In this document: positions 10,804 to 22,639 of the stretch, piece by piece | Position numbering within the stretch: the first letter of the stretch is position 1 | Layout of the letters: every line of letters begins with the position of its first letter | Notes under the pieces: generated by a model | Databases searched by the model: none | What the model saw: the letters and a program-made list of their open reading frames with translations, nothing else | Told to the model about the DNA's origin: nothing | Made by a program: the position numbers and the translations under genes | Source: Buddleja alternifolia | Lineage: Eukaryota > Streptophyta > Magnoliopsida > Lamiales > Scrophulariaceae | Length of the DNA: 64,000 nt | Direction of reading: 5' to 3' | Assembly (NCBI GenBank): GCA_019426215.1 | Contig: CM033404.1 | Span: 26,722,843 to 26,786,842, forward strand

Positions 10804-12941
10804 ATTTGAGAGAGATAAACGAGAAAATGACTGCAGAAATAAACTAGATTTATTAGATTACTTGTTTTGACTTAACCAAGAAAAATTAAGGACTTAAAAT
10901 TTATCTTGGCTCCCACTGCATTTTTTCGAATCCCACACTCCCATGTGAAAATCGGGAATCATCATTGGCATCGATTCCACAGCAGGTATTGAAGTCCTCA
11001 ATTAATTAAATAGGTTGCAACCTAACTGGTTTCTGGCCCATTAATTATTTGAAGTGATATCTAATATCAATTTATCCAATAAATGTTTCAATACGTTTCC
11101 CCATAGTTCACCAAACCGCAACCCATTCGATTTCTAGGTTCGTGAACTACCCGAGTTTATTCCACTAACTCCTATAATCTAGCATTTGAAATTCATCTTG
11201 CAATATATTTCGATTAAGGCATTTGCATGCACTTTATAAAATTTCAAATTATTTCTAAATGTATAACACCCATAACTGGGAAGCATTACACATTTATAGT
11301 AATTCTAATTTTAGAAAGTTTAGTGGAGGGTGAGGATGTCAAACATCCTTTTCTAACTCGGTATAATTTATTTGGGAGAATTTAATTCGTCAAAAGATTT
11401 TGGTCTCACTTTGCACATTATTCAATTTATATAGCGCTTTATTCTATATTGATCATGCATAAAAATACTACTAATAATCATGCCTTTCAATATAAATAAA
11501 CATAGAATTTAAATAAATGAATAAATAAATTCATCACTTGATCATGGATTTTTACTAGAGGGCCCGAGCCAATGGGCCATCACAAAAGGCATATATTAAA
11601 CCTATTAAACATTCATGGGCCTTTTGACTTAATCAACTTTGAACTATTTTATCTCAATTTCTAAAACAACCCATGCATTATTTCTAAGAATATAATAACT
11701 AGCTTCAAATTTGATAACCCATAAAATTAAAGGTAAAACATATAATCTTAAGTCCATGATTAGTGTTTTAATCACATAAAACATGCACGCATCAATTAAT
11801 ACATGCTCGCAACATGTAATACATGCTCGCAATATTAAATCACTTATGTTGATTATTAAAATTTTAGTCCAACTAAAATGTCCTTTATAAAATTCCTTAT
11901 GATTTCACATATTCACTACTTCAATTAAAATCATTCTAGTCCAACTAGATGACTTAGATGTACGAAATTAAGAATTAAGTGCATCTACCTTTAATTAAAT
12001 AATATGAACACATAAAATATGGAATTCTATATTTTATTTTATTATGATTTAAAGCCATCAAAAATTGGAAATACTTTTATTTGATCTAAGAATTAATTAT
12101 TAATCTCTAAGAAAAATAATTTATATTCCTTATTCAAAATGAAGTAATTTTCAAGTCGAGGAAAAAATAATAATATTTAATCCATCAATCAATTATTAAT
12201 CTCCAAGAAAAATAATTAATTGGTTCTAATTAAATATTATATTCCAATTAATCTCATTGGGCTCGATTTCATCAAACCCAAGTCACCATCCTTTTGGTCC
12301 ACTTGGATTCAATTTAATTGTGCTCAAAATAATTAATTAGAACAACATTCACGTTTATTAATTTCTTATTGGGCTAAATTTAATTTAAGTTCAAATCACC
12401 AATTTAATTGGCCCATTTAGATTTAATTAGATTAAGTCCAAACTAATTAACAAATCGAAATTGGATAATTTTCAATTGGGCTTGATTTAAATTATTCGGA
12501 TCATCATTCTTTTGATCCACCCAATTAATTAAAATCACCCAAAATTCAAAAATCAATTTCGACCCAAACATAGCCCATTTTACGACCTGAATCCATGACC
12601 CGGATCAACGAATTGGGTATCCAAACCCATGACCCGTCGGGCCACGGTCAAGACCCGTCGGGCCGTGATTGGGCAGGGCAGGGCCAAACGGCCCGGCTGT
12701 GCTAAACAGCGCGCGCTGCTGTGAGCGTTTTTCTAGGGGCTTTCGAGCCCCGTTTTTCCTCAGTATTTTTCAATTTTCAATATCATCAAATATCCCCAAA
12801 TTTACAATAACTAAAAATCAAAAAACTAGGCAAGAAACCATAAAACGCAGATTTAAGAAAAACATACAAACATGCTTCAAAAACACATAACATGCAATTC
12901 ATAAATCACGTAAACAAGATCAAATATGCAAATCAGAGATT
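10804..12941 (-). other. long untranslated leader of element 2
   Basis: About 2.1 kb of A+T-rich DNA with no coding domain, apart from a GC-rich patch at 12590-12750 (repeats of CCCGTCGGGCC). Its length matches the element 1 leader although the sequence is largely different, so families A and B share architecture more than leader sequence. Nothing else is recognisable. Confidence 0.75.
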
Positions 12942-12954
12942 GGCTCTGATACCA
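12942..12954 (-). promoter_or_regulatory. primer-binding site, tRNA-iMet type (element 2)
   Basis: The minus strand reads TGGTATCAGAGCC, one base from the inner LTR end at 12956, as in element 1. Confidence 0.95.
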
Positions 12955-12955
12955 C

Positions 12956-14740
12956 TGTTGGGTTTCGTTCAAAAAATCATAAACGCAGCGGAAGGGATTT
13001 CAAAAATTAAAACGAAAACCCAATTGGTACTTTAATTCGCATAATTGAATCTAAAAGCGTATAACGAATAAAACTGACTCGTTAATATGAATATGATGAT
13101 GGAGAAAAAAAAATTCTTCTCCAAACTCAAAATATTGAAGCTTCCAAATCTTCAATCCTTTGGTTTGACTCTTCAAACTTGAACTTGATCCGATCAACGA
13201 AAATACGTCGTCTCTAAATAGTCACGCACAGATCAACAAACGAAAAATCCCCTTTTTTTCTTTCTCTATGGTCGACGGCTAGGTATAGAGGAGGGGAGGA
13301 ATATTTTTCTTTCTTTTGAGAGTTATGTGAGTTGTGTATTCTTCATTTTTTTTTTATTCTAAGTCAAAGAATCCTTATATACCTCATCACTTATTGAACA
13401 AGTCAAAACAAAAGATCCCTAATATGTGGCCTCTCAAAGACGCCACTTTGAGGCCTCATAGGCGTCCAATTGGACTCCTTATTTAGCCCCGGGATTTGTT
13501 TTGTTTAATTAATTTCTAATTTCAATTAATAATTTATTATATCCAATAAATAAATTAATTAATTAAATAACCAAATTAATTAGACAAATTAATTCATTAA
13601 TATATTTCACAAGGAAATTAATTAATAATTAATCTTATCATTATAATTAATTATTTCATTTAATGAATAATTAATTATTTAATTTTTCCAATAAATTAAA
13701 ACTCCCAGAAGAAATAATAAAAATTCTTTTTTCTTCATTTTTCTTTGTCAATCCTTTAGCGCGACCCTTTAGGTTCGTTTCGTTTGGCAATGAGAGGAGA
13801 CCAAAGGAAGTGGGTAACACTTAGCTAGTCACGTGGCCCACTTCGTAACCCAAACGAAAACGAATGGTAGGATCATTCTGAAACCTTCCAATCGTAAATA
13901 TCGTATATGTACAAATCCTTTGTTCACGTTCCCTGATCAAGTGAGAGTCATGGTTATGTCAAACTCACTGGACTTGACCATATGTATAAATCATAATAAA
14001 TACGAGATCATTGTGATCGATTTAGTGCCAAGCACAATCGTCTCGTTGGCTTTGGCCAAAGACTTTGATCTCTATTTATCTATAATTACATAGGGTACAT
14101 ACTCATTCACTTATGAGAGAACAAATCTCATATTAGATATCTGCTAAGATTACCACTTGCTCATCAAGTCCACATTTCGAGGTTGTCCCCACCAAAGGGT
14201 GGATTGGGTCTAACTACTCTAGTGAAAGACTTGACATCCCAAGTGCATCTTCAGCCTGATACTTCAGGTCAAAGGTTCACATATACCTATTATGCATAAT
14301 CAGTTCCGTCATTGGCAGTCACAGAGTGAAAACCCATGTGACAGAACCGATGCGAGTCATGTTCGAACATATCAGTTCCACTGACGTGTCTACAATCTTA
14401 ATGTCCTATCATCCCCTGATACCAGACAGGCACTCCCATGTCGGAGCTAAGATTGTACAAGTATTCGAAGTCTTTATTTGTCCATTAAAGACTTCATATT
14501 ACTTGCAAACTTATTTTAGTAATCAAGATCGATCTCTCTATTGCCAATCTTCCTATCCCATAGGACGTAGAGGGGTCACACTGAAAACATGGACAAAACC
14601 TTTTACACAACTTATAGATGCAGATAAGAATTATGTGAAAACTCAATAATGACTTTTATCTAAGAAGAGTTTAAGTTCAATACAAGATATATGCCCTATA
14701 CATTCTATCCTCTATGGCATCAGAGGGCATAATCCTAACA
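12956..14740 (-). repeat. 5' LTR of element 2
   Basis: In plus-strand reading it begins TGTTGGGTTTCG and ends ATCCTAACA. It is 16 bp longer than the partner at 5111-6879 because of small indels. It drives transcription toward the left, with the TATA-like motif near 13377 on the minus strand. Confidence 0.94.
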
Positions 14741-15281
14741 ATGATATGGGTCTAACTACTCTGATAACATATGCAATACTACAAGCATGTTATAAATGAC
14801 TCCTCAGGTCTAAAGTTCACACATGCCATTGCAATCTTAATCTCAATCATTGACTGCTAAAGAGTAAATACCCATGTGATCGGATTAATGCAAGTCGAGT
14901 TCAAATATGTTAATTCCATTAATCATATTCATGACACCAGATCCCACTATCTAATCTATGTACAACTGGCACTTCCTTGTCAAAGAAGGTGTCATATGAG
15001 TGGAGTATTAATGCCCAATTAATATTCGTTAACTCATGAACTCCCAGTTGTAGAGATTAAGTACTGGACTGTTCCAGTGCCTCCTCTTGTCCATAAGAGG
15101 TGGAAAGTCTATCTTGAAATCTCTTGGACTAATTTGTTCAATACATTTAAATGCCATTAGATTTATATGAACAACATCAAAACCTTTATTTAAATAGAAA
15201 CATCAAACGTTTTGTACAAATAACTTATCTAAGCCCTACCCAATCTATTTCCTTATAGGCATTGAGGGCATACACCTAATA
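14741..15281 (-). repeat. 5' LTR of element 1, second part
   Basis: It resumes exactly where 5110 stopped and matches 17890-18427 of the element 3 LTR. It ends CACCTAATA, the same altered terminus as the right LTR of element 3 (24058), instead of CCTAACA. Confidence 0.9.
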
Positions 15282-15755
15282 TATAAATATTAAATAAATT
15301 AAATTAGATTAAAAATGGAACCAAGTGGGTGCACTAGCCCCGAGGCTAGTACACGTTTATAGTGGGTGTCCATTTTGGACGCCCCACGACTTGGTCTTCC
15401 AAGGGTTTTTTTAGTTCTTGCGTAGTGTATATATTACTTGAAGAGAAAGTAAAACACTAGCCTCTCTTTTACAGCTAAAGAGAAAGAAACTTTGCAAAAA
15501 CTCTCCCACCTCTCTCTCTCTCTCTCTCTCTCTAGCCGTCGCTTGTCAAAGGGAGAAGGAAGAGGTTTTCAGCTTTGGATTTCGGTGTGGTGCTTTAGAG
15601 GCTGCGACGTATTGGCTGTTTGGATCAGAATTTTTGAACAGATGCATAATCGGAAGAAACCGTAAGTTTTCTTTCTTTAATTTGAATATGCAATTTCAAT
15701 GATGACCACTTTTTGGGATTTTACTTTTTTGCTGCGTTTTTTATGTTTCCCAACA
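15282..15755 (+). repeat. 3' half of a plus-strand copia LTR
   Basis: It ends in GCTGCGTTTTTTATGTTTCCCAACA-like sequence, the reverse complement of the family B LTR start, so the orientation is opposite to its neighbours. A (CT)n tract at 15511-15535 followed by AGCCGTC matches the GA tract in the element 5 LTR near 27210. The left half is absent because element 1 lies inserted there; the missing half should be off the left edge of the window. Confidence 0.75.
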
Positions 15756-16536
15756 TCAAACTCACAGGATTCGATGTTGTGCCTAATAAATCATAGTAAG
15801 ATGAAATCACCAAACTACGCCTCGTGTTCCACACGAGTTAGTTTCCCTGCTTTGGCCAAAGACTTATGATTTATTTTACCTACGATCGTACAAGATGTTA
15901 ACTTGTTTACTACTCGAGACAGTGAATCCCATATTGGCAGGCATCGAACGATTACTGCTTGCCCACCAAGACCGTACTTCGAGGATGATCCCACCAAAGG
16001 GTGAATTGGATCTAACTACTATAATAACAAGTCTAGTGTCACAAGCACAATCTTCGTAACTCCTCAGGTCTAAGGCTCACGTACACTATCATGACCAGTA
16101 ATTCAACTATTGAAAGTCATTGATTAAATACCTATGTTATTGAATTCTCGCGATCCGTGTTCGAATATATTAATTCCATTGATATATCTACGGTACAAGA
16201 TCCCACTATTCCCTAGTGACCGATTGACACTCCTTGTCAGAGCTTGTGTCATACAAGTCTGGTCATAATGCCCAATTAAGACTCTTTGACTTACGAACCC
16301 TATTTAAGATAATCAAGGAACCAACGCTTCTAGTGTCCGTCTGTTTAATCAGTAAGGAGTAAAAGCTCTGTCTTGATTACTTGGGACTTAAATGTTCAAT
16401 ACTTATTAATGTCGTTAAGATTCATATGAACAAATATAAAATTGCCTTTTATTCCATCGAAAATGTTTGTACAACTAAAATGTAAAAGCTCTATACAATC
16501 TAATTCCTCATTGGCGTTTAGAGCATAATCTGAACA
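15756..16536 (-). repeat. 3' LTR of element 4, outer part missing
   Basis: Family-related LTR in minus orientation, with the conserved GGCCAAAGACTT box and an end at ATAATCTGAACA, followed by an altered polypurine tract. Its outer portion was displaced by the plus-strand LTR at 15282-15755. Confidence 0.78.
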
Positions 16537-16715
16537 ATATCCCACTTGCTCTCAATGTCAATCGCTATGGTATCTAATACCCATCTTTTCCAGATGTCGC
16601 TCTAGCACCACTTGTGATAATAGCTTGGTGAGTGGGTCAACTACGTTATTTGCTAAATCTATTATCTGCACGGCGATGTGGCCTCTCTCAATGATCTCTC
16701 TAATGATGTGATATC
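16537..16715 (-). pseudogene. RNase H C-terminus of element 4, interrupted by element 3
   Basis: The minus strand encodes RYHIIREIIERGHIAVQ and DPLTKLL, the C-terminal end of a copia RNase H, ending GIRYHSD near the polypurine tract. The frame is cut at ATATC (16711-16715), where element 3 inserted, and resumes at 24059. The open frame that continues to 16788 runs into element 3 LTR and is accidental. Confidence 0.88.
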
Positions 16716-18427
16716 TGTTGTGATTCGGTCTAGCGGATAAATTTTTTTGATCCGAATCACACCGAGAATCGAACCCGGGGATATTCATGATATTAATAAT
16801 AACACAATAAGAACGTATTATGAAAGAGAGTAATCGAATTACCTCTTGATGACAAAAATCTGATTAATCAGCAGCAGCCCCAGACACCTGCCTCTAGATA
16901 ATCACACAAAAGAAATGTCTCTAAGAAACGCTCTGATCTACTCTGGCAACAATGGCAGCTGCGGCTAGTTGGAGAGAGAGGGATGGAATTTTGTCTTTCC
17001 TATTGCTCTAGGTTTCTTTGGCTCAAAGTTAGATTCTAAAACAATGACTTCTGTATAGAATTCTGACACAGATTAACTACTTATATCACATAAGCAGAAC
17101 CCCTAAGTAATCATTGAGGGGGACGGTCGCTAGGCCTAATTGGGATGGGCTTCAAGGCTTTGTTCCATCTTAGTCCATGTGTAATTAATTAAATTCAAGT
17201 CCAATCCAATTGACAATTAACTAATTACTTTAACAAAATTAAAATTAATTAAATTAATTTAATTCAACCTATAAATTAATTTCCAATTAATTTAACTTAT
17301 GAATTAATATGATTTAATTAATTTACTTAATCCAATTAAAATATTTAATTAAATCATGTCATCCATTTCGCCAGTCAATCACATCTAATGTGATTTTAGC
17401 AAAATATCCTTAGCATGGAAATATTCCTTTTCTTCACATAGCGCGACACTCTAGGCTCGATTCAATTGGCAATGGGAGGATTCCAAAGGGTAAGGTTGTC
17501 ACCTAGCCAACACCGTGGAACCAAATCGTAACCCAATTCAATACGAGATGAACATGTCATCACGAACCTTGATTACGACTAACATATGCGTATAAACTCT
17601 TCACCGACATGACCTGATCAAGTAAGAGCCATGGTATATAAAACTCATGTAACTTGATACTATACTCGGCAATCATAATAATGTGAAATTACCAAACTAC
17701 CCTTAGTGACCATCACTAGTTAGTTTATATGTTTTGGCCAAAGACTTTGTAATTTCTATTACTTATGATAGTACAGGTCACATACTTGTTTACTGTCGAG
17801 ATAGTGAATCCCATTTTGGCAGTTGTCTTACAATGTCGAATGCACCATGTGGATCATACTTTGAGGTTGACCCCACCTATCAGGTGATACGGGTCTAACT
17901 ACTCTGATAAAAATATCCAATACTACAAGCACATTATAAACAAATTCTCAAGTCTAAAGTTCACACATACTATCGCAATCTTAATCCCAATCATTGACTG
18001 TCAAAGAGTAAATACCAATGTGATCGGATTAATGCTAGTTGAGTTTAAATATGTTAATTCCATTAATCATATTCATGGCACCAGTTCCCAATCTAATCAG
18101 TGTACGGCTGACACTTCTTTGTCAAAGTAGGTGTCATACGAGTTGAATTTTAATGCCCAAATGAAAATTTCTTAACTCACGAACTCCCAGTTTAAGAGAT
18201 TAAGTACTTGACTCTTCCAGTGCCGCCTTTTCTCCATAAGAGGTGGAAAGTCTATCTTCAAATCTCATGGACTTATTTGTTCAATACATTTAAATGCCAT
18301 CAGTTTTATATGAACAAAATCAAAATCTTTATTCTATAAATAGAAATAATGAATAGTTTGTACAAATAACTTATCAAAGCCCTACTCAATCTAATTCCTC
18401 GTAGGCATTGAGGGCATACACCTAACA
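16716..18427 (-). repeat. 3' LTR of element 3
   Basis: Runs from TGTTGTGATTCGG to CCTAACA, 1712 bp. Next to its first 13 bases it carries about 50 bp that element 1 lacks (16729-16777), with a short inverted repeat and a T-arm-like motif on the minus strand. A polypurine tract follows at 18428. Confidence 0.93.
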
Positions 18428-18442
18428 ATCTCCCACTTGCAC

Positions 18443-19000
18443 TCAATGCCAATCTCTATTGTATTTGATGTCTATCTTCTCATGATGTTTATCTAGCACC
18501 ACCTGTGATAATGGCTTGGTGAGTGTGTCAGCCACGTTTTCTGCTGAGGCTATTTTCTGCACGGCGATATCACCTCTTCTAACGATTTCTCGTATTATAT
18601 GATAGTTCCTCACCACGTGTTTAGATTTATTGTGAGACCTTGGTTCTTTAGCTTGTGCGATTGCTCCATTGTTGTCACACCATAGTGGCAGCGGCATTTC
18701 CATGCTAGGAACCACTTGAAGTTCGGCTATAAAATTTCTCATCCAAACAGCTTCTTTGGCTGCCTCAGAAGCTGCCACATATTCTACCTCCGTTGTGGAA
18801 TCAGCAGTTGTGCTTTGCTTGAAATTTTTCCAAGACACGACTCCACCATTGAGCATGAATACGTACCCAGAGGTGGACTTGAGGTCTTTCGGAACAGATT
18901 GAAAATCTACATGGGTGTAACCATCCACCTTCAATTCTCCATTTCCATATATCAATAACATATATTTAGTTATTCTTAAGTACTTTAAGATACACTTCAT
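18443..19000 (-). pseudogene. RNase H of element 3
   Basis: A 185-residue frame with the usual order of motifs: ILKYLR at the start, GYTHVDFQ (usually GYTDSDFQ, so a catalytic Asp is changed), SKQ-like KQSTTADSTTEVEY, WCDNNGAIAQAKEPRSHNKSKH and a C-terminus near the polypurine tract. It would degrade the RNA strand of the hybrid during cDNA synthesis. It is separated from RT by a frameshift near 19000. Confidence 0.92.
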
Positions 19001-19960
19001 TGTCGTCCAATGTGGCTCCCCCGACTTGCTTGAAACCTACTGACCATGCTCACAGCATGTGTCAGATCTGGTCTCGTGCACAACATCGCGTACATGAGAC
19101 TTCCTACTTCCGATGCATAGGGTGTATTCCTCATTTCCATTCTTTCCTTGTCCGTTTTAGGACTCATAGATTTGGAAAGATGAATACCATGTCTCATGAG
19201 CAAAAGTTCCTCCCTTAGAGTTATAAATTTCATATCTCTTAAGGACTTTCTCTAGGTAGAGCGCTTGGAAGATTCCTATCATTTTATACACTCTATCTCT
19301 ATATAGGCAAATTCCCAGAATGTAGGTTGCTTCTCCCAAGTCTTTCATGGAGAACTTGCTTGAGAGCCTTGTCTTAACTGACGCCAATAAGCCTATGTCA
19401 TTCCCTATAAGTAGTATGTCATCTACGTAAACAACCAGGAATGTCAACTTGCTCCCATTGACCATTTTTTAGACACATGGTTCGTCTTCATTCTTGATGA
19501 AACCATATTTCTTTGTTTCTTCATCGAACTTTACATTCCAGCTCTGAAAGGCTTGTTTCAGTCCATAAATGGACCTATTAAGTTTGCAAACTTTATGATA
19601 ATGTGCTTCGGATATGAAGCCCCTGGGTTGTTGCATATAAATGTCCTCTTCGAGGTATCCATTTAGAAATGCGATCTTCACATCCATTTTCCAGATTTCA
19701 TAATCTAAGTTTGTAGCTATGGCTAGTAGAATTCTAATAGATTTGGTCATGGCTACTGACGAAAAGGTTTCCTCCTAGTCAATGCCCTCTTTTTTACTAT
19801 ACCCTTTCGCCACTAGCCTGGCCTTATAGGTATCCGCCTTGCCATTTGAACCAATTTTTCTCTTATAGATCCATTTGCATCCAATTGATCTTACTCCATT
19901 TGGTAGATCAGTAAGAGTCCAGACTTGGTTCAAATACATCAAATTAATCTCTGCTTTCAT
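18997..19960 (-). pseudogene. reverse transcriptase of element 3, in several frames
   Basis: RT is spread over four overlapping or adjacent open segments (19775-19960, 19469-19750, 19157-19465, 18997-19233). They hold GCKWIYKRKIGSNGKADT, AFLNGYLEEDIYMQQPRGF, VYVDDILLIGND with intact catalytic Asp pair, and MYAMLCTRPDL. Stops and frameshifts between them show long decay. Confidence 0.92.
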
Positions 19961-20128
19961 AACCTCAAGCCACTTTGAGGAATCTATATCCGTCGCTGCT
20001 TCATCATAGTCAGAGGGATCATCTCCATGGCTCCTTTCTGCAACAGCATACAGATAATGTTGTGTATCGTGTAGATAGCCATACCTCTCAGGTGGCTGAG
20101 ATACTCTGCTAGATCGTCACTGCGACGG

Positions 20129-21018
20129 TTATGTCATATTAGGTTTTGAATCTTGAACTAATGTCTCCGAAGGGACATTATCCTGTTCTTCCAAAACAAT
20201 CTTCCTACCTGCACCACCTTCTCGAATGAATTCTTCTTCAAGAAATTGGGCTTGCAAGGCCATGATGATCCTAAGATCATTTTGCAGGTAAAAGAGGTAT
20301 CCCATCGAATCTATGGAAAAATCGATAAAACGTCCTTTCAAGGATCTATCCTCTAGTTTCTCTACCTTGGTCTTCTTTACATATGCTGGGCAACCCCACA
20401 TCTTTATGTACTTGAGACTAGGCTTCCTATTTCATATGGTGTAGTGGGAACAGATTTCGAGGAACTTTTGTTTGGAATATGCGCAGCTGTAAGCAAAGCA
20501 TGCCCCCATAAGGAAATGGGTAAATCAGTGTAGCTAAGCATGGAATGTATCATGTCCAATAGAGTACAATTCCTTCTTTCTGCTACCACATTAAGTTGTG
20601 GAGTTGCTGGAGGAGTTAGTTGTAATACTATGTCTTGTTCTTTTAAGAACTTGTCAAACTCGGCACTCATGTATTTGCCATCTCGATCAGATCTAAGTGT
20701 CTTAATACTGTGTCCAGTTTGTTTTACAGTTAAAGCATTGAATTCCTTGAACCATTCAAGTGCTTCTGACTTGTACTTCATCAGATAAACTAGACCATAC
20801 CTAGAGTGGTCATCTGTTAAGGTTATAAAGTACTAAAAACCTCCAAGGGCCGCATCCTTAAGGGGCGCACAAACGTCAGTGTGAATTAATCCTAAAACTT
20901 CATTTGCCCTTTCTAAATGTCCAGTGAATGGTGACCTAGTCATCTTGCCTTTAAGACATGATTCACAAGTAGGATATGGGTCAGACCTAAGTGGACCAAT
21001 AAGCCCATGTTTTTCCAA
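20129..21018 (-). pseudogene. integrase of element 3, broken
   Basis: Three segments carry CESCLKGKMTRSPF and HTDVCAPL (20833-21018), LRSDRDGKYM and the AERRN glutamate (20404-20781), and MWGCPAYVKKTKVEKLEDRS (20129-20401). The order matches a copia integrase. Small indels and stops separate them. This region is the direct counterpart of window positions 1-700. Confidence 0.9.
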
Positions 21019-21052
21019 CTCATGAATCTTAAATTCATCGGCATGTCCTAGT

Positions 21053-21853
21053 CTAAGGTGCCAATATGATTTTTTGGTTTACTCCACTCATACTATGTTT
21101 TCTAGTCATAATATTAACCATACATTGATTGCGGACATTTAAATAGTATAAACCATTAACTAAAGGTGCAGAGCCAACAGACTTATTTCCAAAATAAATT
21201 TCACAAGAATTATGTTTAAAAGAAAACAAATATCCTTTACTAACTAATACAGAAATAGAAATAATATTCTTGAGCCCATTGGGAAAAACTAGGCAATCAT
21301 CTAAAATTATTTGATGTCCTGAAAATAATGTAACAGAAGTAATTCCAATGTGCATCGCAGTCACGTTGTGTCCGCTTCCAACATTGATCATTATTTTCTT
21401 CTCATCCAGCTTTCTACTTGCCTCCAGATCCTAGTCCAAAACACATATATGAGCACTAGCTCTAGAATATAGAATCCAAGAAGTAGAAAATATCATCATA
21501 GAACAATTTGTTTCAAAAACATAAAGTTCTATACCTGCTTTATTTTCTGCTTTCAGCTTTGGACAGTCACGCTTCCAATGCCCTGCTTCTTTGCAGTGGA
21601 GGCATATGTCTGTCTTTTTAGGGCCCCTTCCCTTGAGCCTCTTCTTTTGGTTTGCCTTGCCTTTGGATTTCCCAGAAGATTTTTCCACTCTCAGTTGCTT
21701 CTTGCCTCGTTTCTTCTTCTGAGTTTTTAAAGTCTTAGTAGAAACGACCAAAGCAGTCTCTTTCGTCTTGAGGTCCATTTGTGATTGAGCATTTGAGAGT
21801 TTGTTCAAAAGACCTGGAAGCGAACACTCAATGTAATTTATGTTGAAATTCAT
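21053..21853 (-). pseudogene. protease and gag C-terminus of element 3
   Basis: The zinc knuckle CLHCKEAGHWKRDC is intact (CX2CX4HX4C), unlike those of elements 1 and 2. The protease motif is degraded: WILYSRASAHIC instead of WILDSGASAHIC, losing the catalytic Asp. A lysine-rich stretch precedes the knuckle. A stop splits protease between 21431-21853 and 21053-21391. Confidence 0.9.
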
Positions 21854-21900
21854 ATGAATTGCAAAAAAGACTTGGGTAGTGACTGCAGGATGAGATCAGT

Positions 21901-22358
21901 CTAAAGCTGGAAGTCCATAGAGAAGACGAGGGCCTCCAAACTCTCAAACATGAAGATCATATTCAAAACATGATCTCCGACTTTCTCTCTTTCCTTCATT
22001 CTCGCCCCAAAGAGTTGACTGGAGATCTCATAACGAGCAGTCCTGCTGTTCTTTTCGTAGAGTTCCTTTAGATGAACCATATTTACAATAGTTGTTCCCA
22101 TCTTTTCATGAGATCGCTGTAGTTCATTGGTCATCGATCCCAGCATGTACCCCTTGACACGAGTGTCAGCTTTTACCCATTCTTCATGGGCAAGCCAATC
22201 TTCAAAAGATCCGGGGTCCGGGACTTTAGCATCTCTTCATCGAGCACATATCCCAAAGATTCAAGGCTGAGGACAACCCTCAGATTTCGTATCCAATCAA
22301 TGAAATTCAGTCCAGTGAGGACATTTTTCTCAAGCAAAACGGTCTAAAGGTTAGTCAT
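21901..22358 (-). pseudogene. gag N-terminus of element 3
   Basis: The start ATG at 22356-22358 corresponds to that of element 2, but codon 5 is a TAG. Downstream pieces LEKNVL and MLGSMTNELQRSHEKMGTT with YEISSQLFGARMKE follow the element 2 gag closely. Frameshifts separate this from the C-terminal gag segment. Confidence 0.85.
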
Positions 22359-22639
22359 TGTGTAGAAAATAAACTGCAGAAAGTACTAAGATTTACGATT
22401 AGATGTGTTATTATGTACTCAAGTAAAATCAAGGATTTCAATATTTACTTGACTCCCACTATTTTTCTTGAAACATTGCACTCCCACTGCAATAATCGGA
22501 AACCTTGTTGGATGGGTTTCATAGTTAGTGATTGAGTTCCTCAACGATCTGAACAAGTTGCAACCTGAACGATATACGACCTGTTAGATCATTAAGGTGA
22601 TGTCATAGACCAATCGGTCCAACCGGTGATTCAATCTCT
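22359..22639 (-). other. remaining leader of element 3 (5' part deleted)
   Basis: About 280 bp match the leader of element 1 next to gag (1917-2170). At about 22640 the sequence switches directly to the interior of the LTR. Compared with element 1, roughly 2 kb of leader, the primer site and 300 bp of LTR are missing. Confidence 0.85.

Larger units (their letters stand above)
5111..14740 (-). mobile_element. complete Ty1/copia element 2 (family B), 9630 bp, nested in element 1 LTR
   Basis: Both LTRs (5111-6879 and 12956-14740), polypurine tract, primer site, leader, gag and pol are present in order on the minus strand. The flanks GTGAT (5106-5110) and ATGAT (14741-14745) form a 5-bp target duplication with one mismatch. 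The unoccupied sequence can be seen in the related element 3 LTR near 17880, where the two flanks are continuous. LTRs of 1.77-1.79 kb and a leader of 2.1 kb match Angela/BARE-1 organisation. Coding capacity is broken by at least two frameshifts and one stop, so the copy is defective but recent enough to read easily. Confidence 0.95.

Noticed and set aside
16745..16790. Possible tRNA gene on the minus strand
   Set aside because: Only a T-arm-like stem-loop is present; no matching anticodon arm, D-arm or acceptor stem on that strand.
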